A DNA stretch of 64,000 bases from Siphonodentalium dalli (taxonomy: Eukaryota > Mollusca > Scaphopoda > Gadilida > Siphonodentaliidae), in NCBI GenBank assembly GCA_032622095.1, contig CP136069.1, forward strand, positions 72,005,319-72,069,318. The letters are read 5' to 3'. A model generated the notes under the pieces. That model made no database searches. It was given only the letters and a program-made list of their open reading frames with translations, and had not been told where the DNA came from. Positions within the stretch are counted from its first letter, which is position 1, and every line of letters starts with the position of its first letter. The position numbers were made by a program, and so were the translations under genes. Of this stretch, positions 35,113 to 46,346 are shown one piece after another.

Positions 35113-35748
35113 ATGTTGCACAGAAATTCTATTGACTGATGCAATCACATTTGATGGAATTGACAGTGACAGGGAAGATGAGATTACATAATCCGTGGGC
35201 AGAACTATTGCAATTTATTATATGAATTATATCAACTATAGTATGAGCGACCTTTCGAGTTTAGTATAGCATAAAATTTAAAGCATTGAGAACACTATCT
35301 TGGGGTAGGGTTAAGTTTTACTTTATTTCTCAATTCTGGTCTGGTACATGATTATAGCATTTCATGTCTGCTATTGGGGAAGAATTCATGCTTATTGTGG
35401 TGTATATTGTGCAGCTGTATCCATAAAATTTTCCTGAAAATTTTCACTTAAAAATAATCAAAATTTTTAGCTAATTTACCCAAAACAAATCAAAAATTTA
35501 AACAAAAATAGACTGTACCATAACATAAACCTCCTCAGATACATTCTAATTCCATGATATATGATAAGACTCTGAACGGAACGAAAACGGACTATTCTGA
35601 CTTGACAGGTATTTTCAGATAGAAAATCAGTTTTAGGGGGGTGGGTTAAGTTTTTGGAAATATCTCGGCTTTTTGGATATCATTGCTTGTGATGTTGATA
35701 TTCAGGTATATAATGCTGAAAATTTTGATGTACAACTGAGAGCTTTTT
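34668..35748. repeat. Large inverted repeat, right arm
   Basis: Inverted counterpart of 31358-32350, with arms of about 1 kb enclosing 2.3 kb. The right arm carries a few extra segments (around 35200 and 35540). Confidence 0.75.
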
Positions 35749-35751
35749 AAA

Positions 35752-36165
35752 GGTACTCAATCCGACCAGACGCTCTTAAATTACTATTTCTTTGGCTTCG
35801 GGGGTAAAAAATATTTGATACGAGTCGAGGAACCTACCCATCAAAGCTCAGAGTGATCAGATATCGAATTTTGAAGTTTGTTATTTCAATTGGTTGTGGG
35901 CCAGAAACACGTGTTCAAACGGACGGTCTTGCAGATAAAGATGGATAACTTTTAGATTTTAGAGTTATCCATCTTTATCTGCAAGACCGTCCGTTTGACC
36001 TCGTGTTCTGGCCCACAAACAATTGAAATAACAAACTTCAAAAATCGATATCTGATCAATCTGAGCTTTGATGGGTAGGTTCCTCGTCTCGAATGAAATA
36101 TTTTTTACCCCCGAAGCCAAGAAATAGCAATTTAGGAGCGTCTGATCGGAATGAGTACCTTTAAA
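35752..36165. mobile_element. Nearly perfect 414-bp fold-back element
   Basis: AAAGGTACTCAATCCGACCA … TCGGAATGAGTACCTTTAAA. The two arms are complementary over about 190 bp each and meet at TTATCCATCTTTATCTGC. Decayed relatives start at about 14220, 36740 and 41060. Confidence 0.75.
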
Positions 36166-36419
36166 AACTTGGCATAGATGTCAACAGCATGGAAACCTGC
36201 GCACTTTTTCGACACAGAAGCGTACATCCTGGGACTCGTCTTTTGTCCGAGCCTGTATTCCGTCATTTACCAGTCATTTTTTTTAACTTGGTACATATGT
36301 CAACCAGCATGGGAACCTGCGCACCTGCGATTTTGAGTTCAGTCGGAGTCAATTTGGCCGAGTTATTGCCATTTTTCGACATAAAAATGTTTTAAGTGTT
36401 TTTATTTTAGAGTTATTAA

Positions 36420-36739
36420 CCCTTTATCGCTACATTGAATATGTGCAACATATTTAGTGAATATCCACTTTGTATCATATTGGTGTAATCAATTCCTCAT
36501 ACAGTTTGTAGTATAGGGATCTGAAACCTTCGTCGGGGGACATTTTTGTCAGCGAACTTTTATCGAAATTGTGTTGGGAAATTCTTATCAATGTATATTT
36601 TCCATGCTAGCTGTTTGGGTTAAAAGTCCCCTCACATAATTTCACGGAAGCCATTGCGGCTCTTTTGCGACTTTCTCCTGATGCGTTGAAAATTTTGATA
36701 CCGATTATAAAGAACCTAACGAAAACTATTGCATGGGGC
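36420..36739. other. Non-coding stretch, nothing recognised
   Basis: No supported features. Confidence 0.4.
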
Positions 36740-37165
36740 TTGTTAAGATACATAATCCGAATTAACGCTCCTAAATGACTATTCCTTTGGCTTCGGGGGT
36801 AACAAACATTTGATTCGAGTCGAGGAACTCAAACATCAAAGCTCAGAGTTATCAGAGATCGATTTTTGAAATCTATTAATTTTCACCACCTGGACTATTT
36901 TGGCGGCCTAGTAAATATTAGACGAGCCGACCGACATACTATCGATACCAAATTGCGTTGAACAAAATGTTGATATATAACACGTTTTGGAAAATTGTAT
37001 ACTACAGAAACTGTTGACAGTGGTTATAGGAATTTTTTGTTTTGTTGTAATTAATCGATTCTGATAACTAAAGCGTCTTCTGGAGAAATGTTGTTGTTGT
37101 TGTTGTTGTTGTTGGAATCTGACGATATATACGGGGACCATCGAATCGGATTCAGTACCTTTAAA
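36740..37165. mobile_element. Decayed relative of the 35752 fold-back family
   Basis: It shares TTTGGCTTCGGGGGTAA, CGAGTCGAGGAA, ATCAAAGCTCAGAGTTATCA and an end of the type GGATTCAGTACCTTTAAAA. A (TTG)8-like run lies at 37089-37114. The sister copy at 41060-41470 has the same layout. Confidence 0.6.
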
Positions 37166-37599
37166 ACAATTATCATCTTCAACTGGGTTATTATTTCCTT
37201 CTTTGCTAGATGGATTAATACATTGGAATTGGTTTATTATTCATCTGGAGGGATGTTCGGAGAGTAAACTCAGACGACAGCTAATACAAGTGCAGAAGGA
37301 TTCTTATTCATTGGTGGTAAATGTTCTGATTATAAGCTCAACCAATAGCCGTTTGTTGAACTTATTATATGAACATTTCCCATTGGAACTACTCACCAAT
37401 TAGTATTCATTAAAAACAATAGTGGAATATACAACTTTTCAATCGGCGTACGCGTCCATGGAACATAATAAGTGAAAGTGTCAATGACAATGTAGCTCAA
37501 CTTGGAGAGGGGATAGTGTCGTGCATTAAAGTCAATGGAGGGATGAGGAATGCGAAATGTTTAAGTAATACCAGAGGTCAACCAGAAGAGCCTACATGA

Positions 37600-37810
37600 A
37601 GATTGTGATCAATTGGATACAAATGTTTGCTGTCGGGCATGCCAAAGAATAAATCCAAGATGGCTGCCGGCAGCTATATTGTTGATCTAATATCGTTAAA
37701 ATTCTATAGTTCCCATTAGAGGTGATCCCAAACATACATGTACATTTTCATTACATTTCGTCAGTAATTCTGGGCGGCTGCTGACGGCCATTTTTAAATC
37801 AAAATTCTAA
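37600..37810. repeat. Interspersed repeat fragment (CCAAGATGGC family, reverse orientation)
   Basis: AATCCAAGATGGCTGCCGG and TTAGAGGTGATCCCAAACAT are inverted relative to 5600-6235. Confidence 0.5.
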
Positions 37811-38399
37811 AAACGAGAGGCCGATCACGATCGGCAGATGTTTAACCCATACATTGACGCTAGCGATTAGCTATAACTGATAATTGGTCAAAGATATGAT
37901 CACAGTGATACACATATCAGTACCTAACTTAAAATCAAAAGCTCAAATAATTTGTCTTAAGAAGAGGTTAAGGTAATTGGGGTGGGGGAGGAGTCGTTTT
38001 AAATCTCATAACTCTGTCCCTATTCAACCAAGGACCTCTCATTGTGAGATCCAATTGTTTAACCATTAATCAATTTGACAGATAGGACAAACAATTATCC
38101 AGCCAGCAGGTCCATCTTTACCTTCATACAACCACCCCCTAGAGCTATGTAACATATGTCATCACTCAATTAATAACAGATTTCACTTGGAATGACTTCT
38201 ATTAAAGGTATTCGCATGTGCTCTGGATATTGGATGTTCACATGGCAATTTATTGATATCATTATATTACATGCAACTAAATTATTTTTTTTAACTCAAT
38301 AATTTTTTTTATTATTATAAAAGTTTTAAAATATTTTTTATGTTAAATTGAGCGAGGAAATTCAATCTAAAAAAATATGAAAAATCAAAATTTAAAATT
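37811..38399. other. Non-coding stretch, nothing recognised
   Basis: Very AT-rich in 38280-38400; no gene or repeat family recognised. Confidence 0.4.
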
Positions 38400-39770
38400 T
38401 AAACAAAAGAAAGAAGGGTCATAACTGCTTTAAGATAAATCGGATCGAACTCATATTCAAACTCGAACTGTATTTTGGGATGAGAAACCTATACACAAAA
38501 TTTGGTTCCGATCAAATAGAAATAATAGAAAAATAGAGTTATCACATTATGGCTAAATTGTCTACGAACTGACAGACAGATAGAGACGGACGGACAGATG
38601 AGTGGTCAATCTGGACATTGACACTATGTGTACCATACTATGGTATAGGTACACATAAACAGTTTTATCTCATGCAGAGTACAGGAAAAATACATCAAAC
38701 CTGGTGTGCCCCTTTAATATTTCAATTCACATTTGTAATCAATTGAAATCAATGTCGAAAAAGCTTTTGATTAATATATAGATAAAACAAACTAGACCTA
38801 CAGTTCTAAGAGTGTTATGAACAATTATTTTGTTCCCATAGACTGATACAGAGCTCTCCTTTTTTAAAGTTTGAAAACCAAAGTTGTATTCCCATGCAAC
38901 CAACAAAATTCCAATGGTAATGCTATTAAACAATGAAACCAGATTATGCCTTTAAGGTGAAATTTAAATAACCATGAATATAAAATATAAACATTCCACC
39001 TTTGATATGGCCAGAGATACTTATAGAGTATAAAGTATATCTGATATAGCCAACACAACTCCTAGTAGTTAATTAACTCAATATCAGTACAAGAGAGAGA
39101 GAACTTCATGGCATTGTAACTGGGTAGTATCTCTTGTCTCCATAGCATTGTGAAACTGATTTATTAGATATTATCTAGACAGTGCCACCTGTGTATCTTT
39201 GATATATTTTAGTGATGAATAAAATAATCAAAGGGCCATAACCCCATTAAAAAGTACTGGATCAAACCCATATTCGAACTCGATCTGTATTTTGAGTTGA
39301 GAAACTCATATACAAAATTTGGTTCCTATCAGTGGAAAAATTGTAGATTTATCGAAGCATTCATGAATTCTATGTCAAAGGGCCATAACTCCATTAAAAA
39401 ATATCATATCAAACCCATATTCGAACTCGATATGTATTTTGGGCTCAGCAACTCACATACCAAATTTGGTTACGGTCAGATAATTTTTTGAGTTATGGCA
39501 GCATGCATGAATTCTAAGTTGAAAAAGGGCCATAACTCCGTAAAAAAAACTCGGATCAAACCCATATTCGAACTCGATCTGATAAATTCATATACAAAAT
39601 TTGGTTCCGATCAGATATAAACTGTTCGAGTTATCGCACCATGCGTAAAGTGTCTACAGACAGACAGACAGACATACAGGCGGACAGACGGACGGACGGA
39701 CGGACTAACGACGAGTGGTCAATCCGGACAACGACACTATGTTTACCATACTATGGTATGGGTAAACATA
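38400..39770. repeat. Tandem/dispersed modules with GGGCCATAACTCC
   Basis: Modules of about 130 bp contain GGGCCATAACTCCATTAAAA, CCATATTCGAACTCGATCTG, ACAAAATTTGGTTCCGATCA and GAGTTAT. One block lies at 38400-38660 and a cluster of three at 39230-39770. Both blocks end in ACAGACAGACAGAC and GGACGGAC runs followed by an ACTATGTGTACCATACTATG-type hairpin. Confidence 0.65.
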
Positions 39771-39779
39771 AAAATGGTA

Positions 39780-40560
39780 AGCTCTCATCTAGAGGTCACA
39801 CCAAATATCCATACGGTTCGGGTATGTGGCCTGTAACCTGTGCTAAAGTAATTAGTCATGCAAAGAGTAAAATCCAAGATGGCTGCCGGCGGCCATGTTT
39901 TTAAACGCATCGTTAAAATTCAATTGATATCTCCCATCGAGAGGTCACCCCGGAGATTCATATGAAGTTTGTTGACGATCAAATGAGGCTTGTGGTATGT
40001 AGGGGGTGCCAAAGACTTTATAGTGATGCAAACAGTAAAATCCAAGATAGCTGCCGGCGGCCATGTTTTACATCGAAAATTCAATAGCAACCACCTAGAG
40101 GTGATACCAAACATGCCTGCAATTTTCGAAACATTTCGCCAATAGTGGGCTGCGGCACAGGGGCCTGTAACGCGCTCCGTTGTCCGCCCCCCCTTTTGCA
40201 CTGCCCATTTACGCCGCCTCTATATATAATGGTCCATTAACGCGAAGAAGGCGCGTATATAGAGGCTGCGTATATGGGCAGTGCAAAAGGGGGGGGGCGG
40301 ACAGCGGAGCGCGTTACATGCCCCTGTGGCTGCGGGGTGTGCCGATGGATTCAAATGTGAAATCCAAGATGGCCGCTGGCGGCTATGATTTAACAGGATT
40401 CGGGAAAAAATGGTAAGCTCTCATCTAGAGGTCATCCCAGGGATTTATATGAAGTTTGGTGACGACTGTGTGAAGGGTGTGGTCTGTAGGGCGTACCAAA
40501 GGAAATTGTTCACGGACGCCCCGACGAACAAACGACAGACATTATATCAGACTTGACTTT
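39780..40560. repeat. Interspersed repeat block (CCAAGATGGC family)
   Basis: About four reverse-oriented modules with GTAAAATCCAAGATGGCTGC, ATCTAGAGGTCA and TGAAGTTTGGTGACGA. Interrupted by the hairpin MITE at 40156-40328. Confidence 0.65.
40156..40328. mobile_element. 173-bp hairpin MITE with 7-bp flanking duplication
   Basis: CACAGGGGCCTGTAACGCGC … GCGCGTTACATGCCCCTGTG folds back, with GCTGCGG directly on both sides (40149-40155 and 40329-40335). The interior includes GTCCGCCCCCCCTTTTGCAC and its complement. Confidence 0.75.
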
Positions 40561-41059
40561 GTCAAGTTGAGCTAATAAACTGCGCGCGGAAAGGCGCAGA
40601 CGTTTGCCTGGAAGGTTAATGTTTCTAATTAACTCTGCAAAACATACGAAAATAACACCCACCGCGTTAGTTGACTATCCAAATTAGCTAATCAGTATAA
40701 CTATGTTGATTGCTTAAAGATGGGTCATCAAACATGAGATGTTATTCTTGAAAATGGTTATAAAACCCAGACATATTTTCACTCGGTTCACCGGTTGATT
40801 TCCCGGTGGGCTAACTTTCGGTGTTAAATGCCAATGAATTTTCTCCGTGATGTATAATCATAGGTGTTAAATGTCAATGAATGTTCATACGCAATGGCTC
40901 CAATTATTGATGACCGAAATCTTTCATTGAATAATTGAAAACCCCGCGGGGTGTTTTGAGCCATATTAGTTTTGTGATGTTATTTTTCAATTTTGAATGT
41001 AATTATGGAGAAGTTGGTCTAAGTGAACGCAGACGTCAATTGTTTTGCAATAATTAAAG

Positions 41060-41470
41060 ATGCATAATCCGAGTTAACGCTCCTAAATTATTATTTCTTT
41101 GGCTTCGTGGGTAAAACATACTGTATTCGAGTCGATGAATCCACCAATCAAAGCTCGGAGTTATCAGATATCGATTTTTAAAATCTGTTATTTTCATCAC
41201 CTGGAATATTTGGTGGCCTGGCAAATATTCGACGAATGTCGACCGACATATATACTCTCGATACCAAATTGCGTTGAATTTTTTTTTAATATATATAATA
41301 CTTTTTGGAAAATTTTATACTCTAGTTGACAGTGCATGGTCATTATTATTTTTTTTTGGTCAATTAATCGATTCTGCTCACTGAAACGGCATTTCAATCA
41401 ATGTTGTTGTTGTTGTTGTTGGAATCTGATGATATGGGGACCATCGAATCGGGTTGTGTACCTTAAACTA
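41060..41470. mobile_element. Decayed relative of the 35752 fold-back family
   Basis: GAGTTAACGCTCCTAAATTA … CATCGAATCGGGTTGTGTAC; includes a TTGTTG run like that at 37089. Confidence 0.55.
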
Positions 41471-41574
41471 ACGAAACATGATATTCTTCTCGGAAAAAGA
41501 GACAGAAACACCCCAGATGGGTTATGTTCTAATATGAATTTGAGTTATCGCTCATATCACCATGGTAATTAATA

Positions 41575-43310
41575 CCATGGGCGTACAGTCTGTTATCCGA
41601 AGGTACGCTATTCCGAATGTCCGTATTGACAATTCCGCGATTTTAATTAGCCTGTGGCCGGTCACACTAAATGCAAGTCCATAGAAATGCAAGAAGTCCC
41701 AAGAAATGCAGCAAGTACTTATATAATTGCGGCATGCAAGTCTTACCATAATCACCCTCAATGGACCTACCTACCACTACGTCCCGCCCACCTGTAGGCT
41801 GCATGGTTACTGTTACTACGCACCACAAGCCATATCAATTCCGCTATCTCTTCAGTGCTAAAATAGCTTCCGATGAGATAGAACTGTGTTGTTAAACGCC
41901 ATGTAACACGATAATATAGTTCGTTCTTAATATCACGATTTTTAGATACATTTATATGTATATTTTTAACATGTAAAAGTGACTGTCGTTAGATATAAAC
42001 AAAAATAGAACCAGTTTTTAAACAAAAACAGGTGTGATTGTTAGGCCAACGGTGTAAATGAAGCCATTATGAAACTTCAATATCAAATAGTAAATTTAAT
42101 ATCGAAGCTATGCTAATGGTTCACACCTTGATGAAATAAATCAAACGGGGGTGTACATGGGGTAATTAATCTATAATCCCTCTTTTGTCGAAATAAATAT
42201 AACGATATCAGTTTACCATACACGAGCGTCCTAACTGAACCCTGGTGACATCAGGCCGGATGCAAAGGATTATCAAATAATGGCCTTTTTAAATTCCACT
42301 ACTTTTTTTTCGGGAATAAAGTACATTAACGAAAACGCCGACTATCATGGAGTCAGTTACATGTTGCCATGTCGAGGCAACAATGGCACAACGTGAACTT
42401 GTTCGGTGAAGGTTGCGTGTATACACCGCGAAGCACGTGCAATGTGTGAAATTTCGTTGCTATTCTCTTGGAAAACATCTGTTGATTCTCATTTACACGT
42501 ACATTGTCGGAGGAAGCTTTAGATTCTCAAATGGATTCAGTAAGATCGACGTTCGCACGAGATCCTACAGGTTAGTGTGAATAGCAGACATTCGAACTCA
42601 ATATTACCACGATGTTATAACAGCAACAAATGTAGGCCTATACATTTATAACGAAAAACACTTCACATAAAACACATACTCGCGGCACAATTAATATTCA
42701 TAACGCATCATCGATCGGGACTACTATTTCACGTTTTAGTCTGAAATCTTTTTTATATAAATATTGAAATTTAAATAACACTAGGATCCGAGTGCATATA
42801 TGTGGTCGTTGGCATGGTTTAATCCAGCGTAAAAAGATGTCATAGTTACTTTTCTATTTAGGAAACCGAACTAAAACATGTATAAATATCGTTCGTCAAC
42901 CGAACATGTTCCCCATGCACATATCAACACCATTGTAGCTTTTTAAGACATATTTTGCTCTCGTGTTCGTAAATTCCCTATAGCTTACAACTGTTGTTAG
43001 GGACCGGCTTGTGGTGCGATTCATATCACTAGGCAGGCGTATGTTGCTTCCGGGTTTAAGCTATCGGCTCATTGGCTATAATTGAAATTGGGGCGGTACC
43101 TATGGATAGGTCCATTAGGTGGACTATCTCCCTAATTGAGGGTGGATTATGGTGAGACTTGCATGCTGCCTGTAGTGGAACCACTGTGGCAGTCATTCCG
43201 CGTTATTTTCCCAGAATGTCCGTATAACACACACCGAGTACAGTCCGTTATATTCCGCAGGTCCTATATTCCGAAGGTCCGCATATATACCATGGCAGTA
43301 CTATGCTAGT
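41575..43310. repeat. Diverged inverted repeat around a 1.1-kb spacer
   Basis: Left-arm blocks TCCGAAGGTACGCTATTCCG, GGCATGCAAGTCTTACCATA, ATCACCCTCAATGGACCTA and CACCACAAGCC recur inverted in the right arm (about 43010-43290). This could be a decayed DNA transposon or two opposed copies of one repeat. Confidence 0.5.
42531..42570 (+). CDS. Possible first coding exon of an unseen gene
   Basis: ATG at 42531 opens a 40-base frame (MDSVRSTFARDPT) ending CCTACAG|GTTAGTGTG, a good donor. Upstream DNA is comparatively GC-rich with CACGTGC and CGCGAAG, which would fit a promoter. No downstream exon was found, so this is weak. Confidence 0.2.
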
Positions 43311-43499
43311 TATTTTTATAAGGGGTGTTTTTAAAATATCTGACAAAAGTTGTCTAATTTTATTGGGAAAATATTTGTGGGGGGGGGGGGAGCTAGGGTA
43401 ATAAATTTCTATCACTTAAGTATTTCCACATATAGGGAATTTATATAAGTATAATATATATGTGTCAACCTCTTCTGATGTCGGGCCAAGACAAAAGTC

Positions 43500-43655
43500 A
43501 ACCCTTTCTTGACTGTAGCTGCGCTGGTGCAGCATTAAAGACCATATACCAGTGCATTCTCTTGTATATGCGACTCTCCCATAGCGAGCCTCGCATATAT
43601 AATAGAATGCACTGGCTTACAAGAACAAGGTAAATATTGTTAGGTCAATGCGTAT
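43500..43655. mobile_element. TTAA-family MITE, left part only
   Basis: ACCCTTTCTTGACTGTAGCT, GGTGCAGCATTAAAGACC, then a CAGTGCATTCTCTTGTATAT palindrome; truncated after TGTTAGGTCAATGCG. Confidence 0.55.
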
Positions 43656-44073
43656 TGGCATATTGGTTTCGTGAATGCACCAGTCTCAGAATTCCGTTAA
43701 AACAACTAATCCTTCAAAGTATTACAACAACTACGGCTTATCAGTGCAAGTTTCTCATTCACCACACCAGAAAGCCTCTAAGTTAATGCGGACCAAAAAT
43801 CTACTAATCGGATTAAATACACACCCGATACTTCGCAATACGATATTTAGTCTACATTCCAGCTGAGACATACTTCATCAGCAATGTTGGCTGTTATATT
43901 ATGAATTGTGTTCCCCCAGTAAAATCTTCCAGAGTGGCCCACCTACATATCGAAAGCAATTAACGCGGTCATAAAAGTTACATATATACTGCAACAATGA
44001 GACATCCGCGAAGATACATCCGCGAATACATTCATACTGCAAAAAAAGTCTAACCGGCACGCAATATACGTTA

Positions 44074-44464
44074 TTAACCCTTTACCCAACAGAAGGGCCC
44101 TGTGCCAATGCATTCTCTTATATATGCGAGTCGACCATAGGTCGCCTCGCATATATAAGAGAATGCATTGGCTTAACACATTAAAAATTATAAAATTGTT
44201 AAAGAATGTAAGAAAAAATGGTAAAAAAAGATTTTTTTTTAGGCCAATGCATTCTCTTATATATGCGAGGCGACCTATGGTCGACTCGCATATATAAGAG
44301 AATGCATTGGCACAGGGCATAACTATAACCATCACAATGTGGTCAAGGAGCCGGTTCCAATGATATCCATATTTGTATGGTTCTATTGAGACAGACCGAA
44401 GATATTTTAGGCTGTTGAAGCATTATTTGGCCGGTTTTGGCCGGTTTGTTGGGTAAAGGGTTAA
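44074..44464. mobile_element. TTAA MITE with CCCTTTACCCAACA ends, copy 2
   Basis: Almost identical to 25037-25436, with intact TTAA at both ends (44074-44077 and 44461-44464). Confidence 0.85.
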
Positions 44465-45440
44465 TCAATTCATCAAAGTTACCCCGTAGCTCCTATTTTT
44501 TGTTGTTTTTTTTTGGTTATAAATTGTATTCGTCAATAACACAAGTAACGAATATATCAACAGAAAACAGTTCATAAAAATACAAATCAAATACAATACT
44601 TTATTTTATATGTTATTCTTTGACTAATTATATTATTATACGGTATATAGTATATATGCAACGTCAGACATTGTTGATTAATCCTAATTCCGTTACCTGT
44701 TACCGTCGTTCCGCTTTTTTATTTGCCGTAATATTTGGCGTAGGACAGGATAGGATAGGATAAATTTTATTTAAAAGTCGGAGGTATTTAAACATATATT
44801 ACAAACACAAGCTCTGAGGAGCTTTTGACCGACTGTATATGCATATGCGTATGCGGATAAACAGTTTGTTGTATATTTACCGAAATAACTCGCATCGCGT
44901 GAAACCCGAAATGTGTTGTTCTGCCATTATCCCCATAGCTCCACTGACACGGCCAGATCAGCCTGGCAATATACACCCATAGGGCATTTCATGACCCTTT
45001 GTTGGCCGTAACCCAATTGCTGGAACCCACCGGCTACCACCAACTTGATGGGAAAGAACTAAAAGCGGAAGAAAAACACCCCATCAAGACGCCGCAGAGA
45101 CGCCGACAGGAGAGCCAAATGGAAACAGAAGAGGGCTGAGCGACGCCCAGTTCCCCACCACTTGACTCCAGAGCAAAAACAACAGCTTACTGTCTCTGCG
45201 CCAACCACAACTATCACCATGCAGTAGTCTGGTCGTTGAAACTCGAATTTGAGGTGAACCTAGAACAAATTGTTGACAAGTTGTTTTTGGTGTCATTTTG
45301 TCGGGCAGAATCTGGGGAACAATATATCCAAAATCCGCTGAAATCCGCTTTGGGAAAAAAAATTCTACTACTAAATTTTGCTGTTTCTTATTAGTCCAGT
45401 AAATCTGATGGAAAGAAACACCCAAACGTGAACAAATTGC
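44465..45440. other. Left flank of the Polinton
   Basis: Contains GGATAGGATAGGATA at about 44748-44762 and a GC-richer patch at 45000-45230 with no defensible gene. Pre-insertion DNA. Confidence 0.4.
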
Positions 45441-45446
45441 TATGCA
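45441..45446. repeat. Target-site duplication TATGCA, left
   Basis: Identical to 62691-62696. Polintons duplicate 6 bp on integration. Confidence 0.9.
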
Positions 45447-45736
45447 AGTAGTAATGGTGGGCACTATGGCCCAGTACCCCCCAGACATGGGCACTATGGC
45501 CCAGTACCCCCCAGACATGGGCACTATGGCCCAGTACCCCCCAGACATGGGCACTATGGCCCATGGGCCATAGTGCCCATGTCTGGGGGGTACTGGGCCA
45601 TAGTGCCCATGTCTGGGGGGTACTGGGCCATAGTGCCCATGTCTGGGGGGTACTGGGCCATAGTTCCCAGCCTGAGGATAGATGTTCCTGTCATTGATGT
45701 GACATTTCTGATCGAAAAAATGAAAATGGACTTAGA
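45447..45736. repeat. Polinton terminal inverted repeat, left
   Basis: After AGTAGTAATGGT come three direct 30-bp units (GGGCACTATGGCCCAGTACC + CCCCAGACAT) at 45459-45548. A half-unit palindrome centred at 45563/45564 follows, then three units in reverse to 45668. The remainder, to CTTAGA at 45736, is unique sequence. The first 222 bp can therefore fold on themselves within one terminus. It matches 62400-62690 except for one G in a G-run. Confidence 0.93.
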
Positions 45737-45816
45737 ATTATTTTTTTTCAAAAGGAAAATCTCACTTTGGAAAATATCAATTAGCAATCAAGAGTTTTTC
45801 TTTTCGAATATTTGGT

Positions 45817-45832
45817 GGCCCTGAAAAGGGCC
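45817..45832 (-). terminator. Histone-type 3' stem-loop (minus gene 1)
   Basis: On the minus strand: GGCCCTTTTCAGGGCC, a 6-bp stem with TTTC loop, followed by ACCAAA. It starts 19 nt after the stop of the OTU-like gene. About 11 nt downstream is the purine-rich CGAAAAGAAAAAC, placed where a U7-binding histone downstream element would be. Stem, loop and flank match the metazoan replication-dependent histone mRNA consensus. Confidence 0.8.
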
Positions 45833-45851
45833 GTTTTATTTTTGTTATAGT

Positions 45852-46316
45852 TTAGAATCCGCCACATTGAACTTCTTTGTTCGCCAAAACTTCAATTGAT
45901 TTGTCTCCTCGCCTCATCCATATTTCGCATTCACAATAATGCTCGTGGCAAACGTGTGGGATCCACACTAGAGTTATTGATGACTTGAATCTTGGTGTTG
46001 ATTTGTAGCCGCCTTTGGTAGCATCAAACATGACGATAGGTCGCTGTATAACAGTCGCCGCTAATTCAACCATCAATCTTGATTCAGCCAAAAGTGGTGT
46101 GCGCCGTAAATCTTGTGCCGACGCACCAAGTTCGTCACTCTCTGCGTAGTACAGGTCAACTGCCGCATCTCTCAGAACCATCCATCCGTCGGTCGTCCCG
46201 TAAACCCCGAGGCTGAGTGCCCTCCAAAACAGCGATATTTCTTCACCGTACACTGCTTTACAGTATACCCCACCGGCCATTATCTCGTCAAGATCTGTTA
46301 TGTTTACAGCAGTCAT
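45852..46316 (-). CDS. OTU-like protein lacking the canonical cysteine
   Basis: 154 residues; function not proven. Residues about 23-54 (EEISLFWRALSLGVYGTTDG, then LRDAAVDLYY) follow the OTU-fold pattern DGNCLFRALS…YG…LR. The position of the catalytic Cys appears to be Ser. A late stretch with IVMFDATKGGY, then ITLVWIPH, then HEHYCECE resembles the second half of the fold with its His. An inactive ubiquitin-binding or decoy protein is one inference; chance resemblance is possible. The start is set by ATTCAAAGATG about 40 nt downstream of TATA-like GATATATG (46354-46361). An ATG further upstream (46391) lies before that TATA and would not be in the mRNA. It is divergent to the 46940 gene and ends in a histone-type stem-loop. 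Confidence 0.55.
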   Translation of the reverse strand: MTAVNITDLDEIMAGGVYCKAVYGEEISLFWRALSLGVYGTTDGWMVLRDAAVDLYYAESDELGASAQDLRRTPLLAESRLMVELAATVIQRPIVMFDATKGGYKSTPRFKSSITLVWIPHVCHEHYCECEIWMRRGDKSIEVLANKEVQCGGF

Positions 46317-46346
46317 CTTTGAATGTAGAATAAGTCTGAAGATCCG

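Noticed and set aside
45447-45668. CRISPR-like array at the Polinton termini
   Set aside because: The 30-bp units are contiguous without unique spacers and run in both directions; this is terminal-repeat structure in animal DNA.
45084-45824. Open frames reading through the left terminal repeat, repeating MSGGYWAIVP
   Set aside because: Artefact of 30-bp periodicity (a multiple of three); present on both strands and at both termini.
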